DNA of 64,000 nucleotides from Chiua virens (lineage: Eukaryota > Basidiomycota > Agaricomycetes > Boletales > Boletaceae): the NCBI GenBank assembly GCA_019787685.1, contig JAHNUO010000006.1, positions 2,108,001 to 2,172,000 of the forward strand, in the 5' to 3' direction. Position 1 is the stretch's first letter. Every line of letters begins with the position of its first letter. The translations under genes were made by a program, and so were the position numbers. The notes under the pieces are model-generated. The model searched no databases. It saw nothing but the letters and a program-made list of their open reading frames with translations, and was not told where the DNA came from. Below are positions 55,617 to 64,000 of the stretch, in pieces.

Positions 55617-56224
55617 TCAAGAAGGAACGATTGTTCTTCGTGCTTTCTCCGCGTCCCAGCGGGCACGTATGAGCATCGCACCCTCTGCCCTTGACCGGAC
55701 AAGCGGTGGAAGAAGCTGCATTTGTACAGCCTGCAGATGCGGTGGAAGCAGCGCATCGTTTCGGATGACCTGAATGCACACCACACGTGAGACTATCAGC
55801 GCACAACTGAGAGACTTGATACGTACGGAACCGATGGCGAGGAAAAACGAAAACGTTGCTGCACTACTGAGCATATACTGGGAGAGCGTTGCTAGAAGTC
55901 CTCTGGGACCAGCGCCACCTCTGTTGACCCAAAGGTCCGTGTTCAGTCGGCATGTGTGTGGCGAAGAGTCTCACCTGAGGATACTGTATGAGCCAAAAAT
56001 GAACCCAATCGTAAGACCAACGCCTCCGCCCATAAGGGCGCCCATTCTATCGGCACATATGATCGCGTTTAGCTCCAAGGCGTCGCGGAGGGGAGAAGAC
56101 GTACTTTACTGCACGTTTCCAGCATCCATGAAGTCAGAAAATTTAGTTGCTTTGTGTTTTGATTGTATCACTCACGTTTTTGCCAGACGGTGGGCTCTTG
56201 TGCTCGGGGAACTCGTGCTGCCAT
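55617..56224 (-). CDS. MGR2: Mgr2/ROMO1, TIM23 translocase subunit, with a 4-nt exon
   Basis: Mgr2 (ROMO1 in animals) seals the lateral gate of the TIM23 inner-membrane translocase and couples TIM21. Five exons (56224-56176, 56108-56105, 56046-55975, 55920-55827, 55769-55617) give 123 residues. The family core is clear: QEPTVWQK-LKMGALMGGGVGLTIGFIFGSYSILR, GGAGPRGLLATLSQYMLSSAATFSFFLAIGSVIR, two membrane helices with GxxxG-type packing. The C-terminal tail (QAVQMQLLPPLVRSRAEG) is the fungal extension absent from ROMO1. The frame at QKLKMGA works only if the bases TAAA at 56108-56105, between CAG and GTACGT, are a separate 4-nt exon. Divergent from PEX10 by only 82 bp. Confidence 0.93.
56105..56108 (-). 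other. 4-nt micro-exon of MGR2
   Basis: On the minus strand the DNA reads ..GTGCAG|TAAA|GTACGT... Exon 1 ends with one base of a Leu codon (AAA C) and exon 3 starts A-ATG-GGC. Only inclusion of TAAA gives C-TA AA-A ATG, that is Leu-Lys-Met, matching the conserved QK-x-KMGA of the family. Skipping the four bases would put the rest out of frame. Confidence 0.82.
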
Positions 56225-56306
56225 GAAGGGAAGAAGCTATATGGTGGACGCGAGAGCAGTGTACGGAGTCTAGTCCGACACCCGATTCCGGTGACCCACT
56301 CCATTC
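56225..56306. promoter_or_regulatory. 82-bp shared divergent promoter, MGR2 / PEX10
   Basis: Only 82 bp separate opposite start codons, so both 5' leaders and core promoters must overlap or be very short. Confidence 0.55.
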
Positions 56307-57476
56307 ATGGCTCTAATCTTGCCTTCATTCCCTCGCGCACGACAGGCCCAAATCAGTGTGTTCACTCGGTTTACATCGTTATTCACCGTCTCACTTCCAT
56401 ACAGTCAGAGCAAACCAGAGAGATTTATTTCACATCTTGTCGTTCAAGGAGCAAGCCGACTCGGTACTGCGCGCCTGGTTGGGTAAGGCTTCATTTTCTG
56501 CATGTTGGCATTTCTCATTCATTCTCTAGGAACGAGATGGCTCCTGAGGTGGGACAAAGAGGTCGATCTTGTTCTAAAATTGCTTTATTATGGCTTGACA
56601 ATCGGTCGAGGTGCGCAGTGTTCTTCCAGCATGGCACTGCTCGCTTACATGACTCTGAAGCCGTACAGACTCTCGGAGAGGAATACACCGATATCTGGCA
56701 GCATTCCGCGTATAGTGGCAGAGTGCCTTCCCGAACTTTTCGGATAGCCCTCGTTCTTCTTCCGACTCTGCCCTCGTATATCCTTGCGAAATGGGGCTCC
56801 CATGTTAGCTCTATATCTCCCCAGGCCGCGCGTGCCCTACGCGTACTGCCCATGGGTCTTGAGGTGGCTGCGGAGGTCAACCTTGCTATATTCTACCTCC
56901 GAGGAACATACTACGACCTGACCAAGCGGATACTAGGCATCCAACATGTGATTATCCTAGTCCTTTGCCATGGGTTGCAGTTACTCAAACGAGCGATATT
57001 CGCAGATTTCATCCACGCCGGAAAACCCACACGTACGGCCGCCGTCGTATTCTCTCCTTGGGATCCTCATCCTCATCCGCCTGCTCTATCGGCTTATCCG
57101 TTATCTACGCTCTCGTGTCCAGGACGATAGTGAGAAGTCGCGTGGGAAACGCAGCCTTGATGAGACACGGGAGATGTTCATCGATGACCGACTTGTAAGC
57201 ACCATCCTCGAGCCGGTGGATCTGGAGAATGCACCCGTGAAGCCTGCCGAAGAAGACGAAAACACCATCTTGGATGTCAGCGCTATACCTACTCGAGTGA
57301 GGGCCAGCCGGACGTGTACACTCTGCTTGGAAGAGAGGACTGATAGCTGTGCGACGGAGTGCGGACACTTATTTTGCTGGAACTGTATCGTGAACTGGGG
57401 AAGGGAAAAGGCAGAGTGTCCATTATGTAGGCAAGGGTTGAATTTGACCCGGATGCTACCCATCTACAACTTATAG
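56307..57476 (+). CDS. PEX10: Peroxin 10, RING E3 ligase of the peroxisomal membrane
   Basis: Pex10, with Pex2 and Pex12, forms the RING ligase that recycles the import receptor Pex5. Five exons (56307-56355, 56405-56482, 56530-56610, 56661-56947, 57006-57476) give 321 residues. Family motifs are [51 protein letters not shown], then [32 protein letters not shown]. After an acidic linker comes the C3HC4 [42 protein letters not shown]. Its eight zinc ligands (seven Cys, one His) are all present. Clean frame. Confidence 0.96.
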
Positions 57477-57544
57477 ATAACAATATTGACATTGTCTATG
57501 TACCACAAAGTAATATACAACAATGCACAATTTTTTGCGGCTTA

Positions 57545-58099
57545 TTATGCCACTTGTTGGATGAGAGTAATGTTATCACCTTTGAGAAGAATGCGGCCTA
57601 CAAGGTGGGTTAGCGTATCAGGATGGAAAGAGGTAAACAAAGTACGCGTACCTAGTTCCCGTCGCGGTTTTGCATCCTTGACATACACCTCTGCTGCCTC
57701 GTCAATGACAACATTCATGAATTCGTCGAAACCCTGCACGAAAAGAACATCAGCGCACAAAGTTCAAAATAGACCAGAAAACATAACAAGGATGAAGAGG
57801 AATGAACCCATCGCCTTTGCAAGTCACGGTTCAATGTTGGAAGTGTGACGCATCAGACGGACGTACAATGATGCGCCCTTCGATTCGCATCTCGATGTTA
57901 TCGTACAACCATATCACGACTTTTGTCCGCTGTAGATGGCGTCGTCAGTGATGCGCAGACGAAAGACGCTGAACAAGGTGACCTGCTGCAGGTTTTTGAA
58001 GATAACATTCTGTGATGGTGGTCAGCACAAAGACACGGCCAATGGAGAAGCTGCGCGTACGATGGGTTGAACCATCACCCGTTGTTGACGTCCCGACAT
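57545..58099 (-). CDS. SME1: Sm protein E of spliceosomal snRNPs
   Basis: SmE is one of the seven-subunit Sm ring on U1, U2, U4 and U5 snRNAs. Five tiny exons (58099-58061, 58009-57983, 57929-57867, 57733-57652, 57597-57545) join to 87 residues, the usual size. It starts [13 protein letters not shown], then [33 protein letters not shown] (Sm1), the [21 protein letters not shown] linker and [14 protein letters not shown] (Sm2). All introns fall between conserved residues. Divergent from the dynein gene, 146 bp apart. Confidence 0.97.
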
Positions 58100-58245
58100 G
58101 GCTGGCAGAGTGATCGAGTGATCTTTGCAAGCGTCGACGACGCGCGTGACAGCGACGAGCCGAGATTACGTAAGACGCTCCCACCCGATTTCAGGTAGAC
58201 GCGTCCGCTCGAGTGGGTCAAAGTTTCACTGCGACCTTTTAAAAC

Positions 58246-61200
58246 ATGGAGGCAAGTATGCCCTTGTTCGCTCGTCCGCAGCAGCATTGCTCACCGCATA
58301 CAATCAGGCGTTCAGTCCCTCCAACTCTTCCACCGCAGCCGCGGTCACTTTCATCACCTTTGTCCAAGACCTCAAACGCAAGACCAAGACATGGGGTCCC
58401 ATGATAGAACTTTGCGCCAACGGCGAGAAGACCCTCGAACGTTTTCGATACCAATTCCCCGAGGAATGGCTCTACAGTGATCAGCTTAGAGGCGAATGGA
58501 GCGCATACAACGAAATTCTCAAACGCAAGAATGATTCCATTCAGGAACAGCTCGGTAAGCCGCTTCGCATCGTGTGCTCCTGCGTCTGACGTAGATCCTT
58601 GTTTGCAGCTGGGCTTCAGCTCAAGATCGTCGCAGAGGATAAGATCGTGGAGAACAAGATCAACGATATCCTCGCAGAATGGGAGCAGACGCGTCCTGTG
58701 CAGGGAAGTATGCGTGCCGATACTGCCATGAACACCATCAACGTGTTTGAAGGCAAGCTCAACCGCGTCAAGGAAGAATACGACCTTGTATGCAGGGCTA
58801 AAGAGGCACTCGACCTCGAGTTGACGCGTCACACGCGTTTGGAACCCGTGTTTGAAGAATTGAAGGACCTCAAGGCTGTCTGGACAGCGCTTTCCGGCGT
58901 TTGGAGCCAGATTGGAGAGCTTCGAGAGATGTCGTGGGCGACTGTGCAGCCGAGGAAGTTGAGACAGCAGATTGACGGACTCTTGTCTTCGACCAAGGAC
59001 ATGCCCACTCGCATGCGGCAGTATGCAGCGTTCGAATACGTCCAAGACGTACTCAGAGGACTCTTAAAGTCAAATTCGATCATCTCCGACTTGAAGTCTG
59101 AGGCGTTGAAGGATAGACATTGGAAGCAGTTGTTCAAAGTCTTGCGACTGCCCTCGCAGATTAGTCTCCCTGTGTAAGTGTCTCGCATTTCTACTCATGC
59201 TTTTGCTGACCCATGTAGACAGCATGACGTTAGGTAACGTTTATGACTTGGATTTGAAAAAGAATGAATCTATTATACGGGAAGTCATCGTACAAGCACA
59301 AGGAGAGGTACGACGATTCCATGGTTCTGTCGCCCATAGTGTATTAACGTCATGCAGATGGCTCTCGAAGAGTATATCAAGCAAGGTCAAGGAAATTTGG
59401 ACCAACTACACTTAGACTTGGTAAACTACCAGAATAAATGTCGACTTATTAGGTGGGAACCATCCATATTCATTCCGCTCGTGACATCTTGTTCACGTCT
59501 GGTGTCAGAGGCTGGGATGACCTTTTCAACAAGTGTAGCGAGAACTTGAACTCGTTGACAGCGATGAAGCTTTCTCCCTACTACAAAGGTGCGTTTATAA
59601 AACACATAACGGAAATCTCATCGAGTTCACTTCTTTGTGGCAGTCTTTGAGGAAGAGGTACTACTCCAATTAACGTGTTGTCTCTGTGCTGACTCCATGA
59701 AAGGCTGGTTCCTGGGAAGAGAAATTGAACAGGGTCCACGTGTTATTCGGTAAGATGAGCGCGCTATCTTGTCTGGATGAATGGCTCACTTTCCTAAAGA
59801 CGTGTGGATCGACGTACAGCGCCAGTGGGTTTATTTGGAGGGCATCTTCTCTGGGAGTGCAGACATCAAGCATCTTCTCCCTGTGGAGAGTGCTCGTTTC
59901 CAAAACATTAATGCCGAATTCTTGACCGTTATGAAGAAGGTGTACAAGTCACCGTTTGTTGTCGACGTCATGAATATCCAAGGGATACAAAAGAGCTTGG
60001 AGCGCCTCGCTGACCTTTTGAATAAAATCCAAAAGGCCCTTGGTGAATACCTTGAACGCGAGCGCTCGTCGTTCCCTCGATTCTACTTCGTTGGTGACGA
60101 AGACTTGCTGGAGATCATTGGTAATAGCAAAGATATCCTGCGCATTATGAAGCACCTCAAAAAGATGTTTGCTGGCATCTCCACAATCAAGCTTGACGAT
60201 GACTTGACCGAAATCCAAGGAATGGCTTCGCGCGAGGGGGAGGAAGTCCAATTCAGTGGGCCGATTCTCTTGAAAGACTATCCCAAGATCAACGACTGGC
60301 TTGCTCGGCTGGAGTCTTTGATGCAAATTTCTTTGGCCGACTTACTTTGTGACGCCGTTGGTGAACTGCAATCATTCTACGGTACTGGAACCCCGCTCGA
60401 CCTCGATCAGCTCATGTATTGGATGGAGAAGTATCCCGCCCAACTCGTCACATTGGCGATTCAGGTTGCCTGGACCACATCTGTCGAGGGTTCTCTAGAA
60501 TCAGGGAAGCTTCCCGAAGGACCGCTCGAAACCTATTTCTCAGGCTCTAGACCTACTTCGCCGATATTGTTTTACGAGAAGCTTGGCCCCGTCACCCGTC
60601 GTAAATGCGAGCATCTTATTACAGAACTCGTCCACCAACGAGACGTTACCCGCGCTCTCATCCAACAACGCGTTGCCGACACCAGAGCTTTCACATGGCT
60701 ATCGCAAATGCGTTTCTACTTGGAACGGTCAGCCGAGAATCCTCTGGACCGTTTAGCTATCCGAGTCGCGAATGCGACATTCCCCTACGGGTGGGAGTAT
60801 TTGGGTGTTCCCGACCGCCTCGTGCAAACGCCTTTGACGGATCGGGTATACCTTACCCTCACGCAGGCCTTGGATAGTCAGCTCGGTGGTTCACCATTCG
60901 GTCCAGCTGGCACAGGTATTTCCGCCGAGTCCTTGTATTTGACTTGTTGTCTAATAAGCGGTTCCAGGTAAAACCGAATCTGTCAAGGCCCTTGGAGTTC
61001 AGCTTGGTCGATTCGTGCTGGTATTTTGCTGTGATGAGACATTCGATTTCCAGGCCATGGGTCGCATCTTCGTTGGTCTTTGCCAGGTCGGGGCATGGGG
61101 ATGCTTTGACGAGTTTAATCGACTGGAGGAACGTATTTTGAGCGCTGTGTCGCAACAGGTGCAGAGCATCCAACAAGGACTAGTTGCTCTCGCCAAGAAT

Positions 61201-64000
61201 CCCAACACAGAGATCGAGCTTGTTGGGAAGAGTTTGAAGATCAACAAGAATATTGGTACGTTTTTTTTGCAAATCTGTAATCAAGTCCTGCTAAATTCAG
61301 CGGCCAGGCATCTTTATAACTACTAACCCCAATTACGCTGGTCGTTCAACTCTGCCGCCAAACTTGACAAAACTTTTCCGACCGTGTGTTTATTTTTTTG
61401 CCGCGTAAATGACTACTCTGACCAGTTACGCAGGATGGCAATGACGAGACCTGATCGCGAGCTCATCGCTCAAGTCATGCTTTTCTCTCAAGGTTTCCGA
61501 ACAGCTGAATCACTGGCGTCTAAAATCGTACCTTTCTTCAATCTGTGCGATGAGCAGCTGTCGCCTCAACCCCATTATGACTTTGGTTTGCGTGCGCTGA
61601 AGGCTGTACTTGCCAGTGCAGGTATCCTCAAGCGCGAACGTCTACAGAACGCCAAGTCGGAGGATGCAGATGGTGTCAATGGACTCTCGGACTCCGTCTC
61701 TGAACAGATCATTGTTATCCAGAGTGTTACGGAGACGATCGTACCCAAGTTGGTTGCTGATGATGTTCCTTTGCTTACCAGGTGAGGGCTAACAATGCCA
61801 TGAATTCATCGCTTGCTAAAGATTGAATCGCTTCTAGCTTGCTTGCAGATGTCTTCCCTGGCACAGACTACATCCCCGTCGATTTGGAAGCGCTTCGCGA
61901 GCAGATATTGAAGGTCTGTGCCGAGAAGCGGCTCGTGGACGGTGAACGATGGATCGCCAAGATTCTCCAGCTTTATCAGATCCAGAAGATCCAACATGGT
62001 CTTATGATGGTCGGCCCCTCCGGCACTGGAAAAACAAATGCATGGCAAGTTCTCCTTGCGGCGTTGGAGAGGCTGGATGGCACCGAAGGTGTTGCGTATG
62101 TCATCGATCCCAAAGCAATCCACAAGGACGCGCTCTACGGCACGCTCGATCCAACCACGCGCGAATGGAATGATGGATTGTTCACGCATATCTTGCGCAA
62201 GATTGTGGATGACGTGCGCGGCGAGAGCTCCAAGAGACACTGGATTATATTTGATGGTGACGTAGATCCGGAGTGGGTTGAGAACTTGAACAGGTGGGTT
62301 CATTACTGAATGATGGAGTGGTTTGCTTATCATTTTCCAGTGTTCTTGATGACAACAAGCTACTTACGCTCCCTAACGGCGAACGTCTGAACCTGCCTCC
62401 CAATGTCCGGATCATGTTCGAGGTCGAGCACTTGCGCTATGCGACTCTTGCTACCGTTAGTCGCTGTGGCATGATTTGGTTCAGCGAGGATGTCATTGAA
62501 CCTTCCATGGTTTATCGCCACTACCTGAACACACTCTCATCAGTACCCTTGGATGCGGACGATGAGGACGCGATTGATATACCAGGACGCCGTGCTGACA
62601 TCCTCGGCACTGAAACATCGGGTTCTACTCACCTTGCCACTCAAGTCCAGATTGCCGATATACTTGAGCGCTACTTCGCAGATGGAGAACTCGTCAGCTC
62701 TGCTCTCGAATTCGCAGACTCCATCGATCACATCATGGATTTCACCACTACTCGCGCCCTTCATACGCTCTTCTCATTGCTCAACAAGATTGCACGTAAC
62801 ATCATCGAGTACAACATCCAACACTCGGATTTCCCTCTCCCACCTGAGAAGGTCGAACAATATGTCACCAAACGCTTACTTGTCAGTATTATCTGGGCAT
62901 TTTCTGGTGACGCCAAACTGGATTTACGTGCGGAGATGGGCGAATTCTTACGCAAACAAACTGCCATCGACCTACCGCCAATGACTGCTGAAGCATCTCT
63001 CATTGACTTTGATGTACAAATTGCTACTGGAGATTGGATCGCTTGGCAGTCTAAAGTTCCCTCGATCGAAATCGATGCGCACTCGGTTACTGCGGCGGAC
63101 GTCGTCGTTCCGACCATGGATACCGTTCGCCACGAAGAGGTCCTCTACTCCTGGCTCTCCGAAGCACAAGCCTCTCATGTTGTGTGGACCTCCGGGTTCA
63201 GGGAAGACCATGACGCTCTTCAGCGCGCTTCGCAAGCTACCGGACATGGAGGTGGTCGGCCTCAACTTTTCTAGTGCTACCACCCCAGAGCTCATTCTGA
63301 AGACGTTTGAGCAATACTGCGAATACAGAAAGACACCTAACGGCGTCATCCTTGCGCCAGCTCAGATCGGTCGCTGGTTGGTTGTCTTTTGTGATGAGAT
63401 CAATCTGCCCGCCCAAGACAAGTATGGTACCCAGCGAGTTATCTCGTTCTTGCGTCAATTGGTCGAATCTGGTGGATATTGGCGCGCCAGCGACATGTCA
63501 TGGGTCAAGCTCGAACGCATCCAGTTTGTTGGTGCATGTAACCCGCCTACCGATCCCGGTCGTGTTCCCCTCAGTCACCGTTTCCTCCGACATGCTCCGC
63601 TTATCATGGTCGACTACCCAGGAGAGGTCTCGCTCAAGCAAATTTATGGTACATATAATCGTGCCCTTCTCAAGGTCATCCCAACGCTACGCGCATACGC
63701 CGAGCCTCTCACAGATGCAATGGTTTCCTTTTACCTCGCTTCGCAGAAACGATTCACCTCCGATATCCAGGCTCACTACGTCTACAGTCCTCGTGAACTT
63801 ACCAGATGGGTACGAGGTATCTATGAAGCCATTCGTCCCCTCGAGATCCTATCTGTAGAGGGCTTGGTGCGCGTCTGGGCTCACGAGGCAGTTACGTCTC
63901 TTCCAAGATCGTCTTGTCACGGAGGAAGAAAAACACTGGACTGACGAACACATTGACCTTGCTGCCATAGAACATTTCCCGACAATTAATCGCGATGAAG
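58246..64000 (+). CDS. dhc2: Cytoplasmic dynein heavy chain, motor part (Dhc2-type; 3' end outside window)
   Basis: The dynein heavy chain motor drives minus-end transport and nuclear migration. The first certain homology is [13 protein letters not shown] in the stem, around residue 1,170 of animal heavy chains, so the dimerising tail is absent here. The ATG at 58246 plus GAG, followed by a 56-nt GC-AG intron (58252-58307), opens [17 protein letters not shown] in the right frame. Then come the linker ([20 protein letters not shown]), AAA1 with P-loop [15 protein letters not shown] and [14 protein letters not shown]2 ([30 protein letters not shown]) and AAA3 ([30 protein letters not shown]). 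The window ends in the following helix, TINRDE. One-base excesses at about 63160-63168 and 63890-63901 break AAA3. Agaricomycetes carry the tail on a separate gene, dhc1 (Schizophyllum). Confidence 0.93.

Noticed and set aside
1..64000. Transposons, CRISPR arrays, biosynthetic or toxin clusters
   Set aside because: No reverse transcriptase, integrase or transposase motif, no terminal repeats of note, no spacer array, and no cluster of specialised-metabolite enzymes on either strand.

Overview
The window is nuclear DNA of a basidiomycete fungus, most likely an Agaricomycete. The evidence is a very compact layout, almost every gene cut by several introns of about 45-60 nt with GT..AG ends, about 50% GC, and protein families in their fungal form (Mph1, Rok1, Ypt7, Pex10, Mgr2, Lyc1, fungal Fpg). 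The dynein heavy chain at the right edge starts in the stem, as in the two-gene dynein described in Agaricomycetes. A lineage below class is not safe to name. I see no rRNA, tRNA, CRISPR or recognisable transposon.

Layout: 1-1030 no recognisable gene; 1031-1575 (-) Ctr copper transporter; 1576-2573 anonymous DNA with a hairpin; 2574-3213 (+) rhodanese; 3412-4294 (+) frataxin; 4471-5208 (-) unknown and 5349-7850 (+) WDR70-like, head to head; 8089-10869 (+) BET double-bromodomain protein; 11270-12790 (-) G-patch/C2H2 protein head to head with 12954-17383 (+) Mph1/FANCM helicase; 17.8-18.6 kb an unidentified locus; 18907-21159 (+) Rok1; 21440-22927 (+) HMG-box factor; 23300-25457 (-) CCA-adding enzyme head to head with 25635-26546 (+) Ypt7; 26778-27605 (-) 6-phosphogluconolactonase; 27672-29185 (-) PXA protein head to head with 29284-30927 (+) branched-chain aminotransferase; 31017-33763 (+) RBM26/27-like RNA-binding protein; 34307-35716 (-) unknown; 36454-37674 and 38132-39479 (+) a decayed and an intact Lyc1 acetyltransferase; 40197-41592 (-) mitochondrial carrier head to head with 42193-44210 (+) Sub2; 44576-45984 (-) Fpg glycosylase head to head with 46155-48388 (+) MFS transporter; 48621-50487 (+) unknown; 51196-53650 (-) unknown head to head with 53779-54254 (+) mL43; 54355-55305 (+) unknown; 55617-56224 (-) Mgr2 head to head with 56307-57476 (+) Pex10; 57545-58099 (-) SmE head to head with 58246-64000 (+) dynein motor heavy chain, cut by the window edge.

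The genes are ordinary housekeeping functions: mRNA processing and export (Sub2, SmE, RBM26-like, G-patch, Rok1), DNA repair (Mph1, Fpg), mitochondrial biogenesis (frataxin, Mgr2, mL43, carrier, rhodanese), peroxisome and vacuole (Pex10, Ypt7), lysine and branched-chain amino acid metabolism, and dynein transport. Nothing behaves like an accessory island or biosynthetic cluster. The most notable points are micro-exons (one of 4 nt in MGR2), GC-AG introns, the two-gene dynein architecture, a tandem LYC1 pseudogene, and many single-base frame breaks, mostly insertions, scattered through otherwise conserved genes. The frame breaks look more like assembly errors than biology. Exon limits are my reading from GT/AG sites and conserved protein frames, and no alignment was run.
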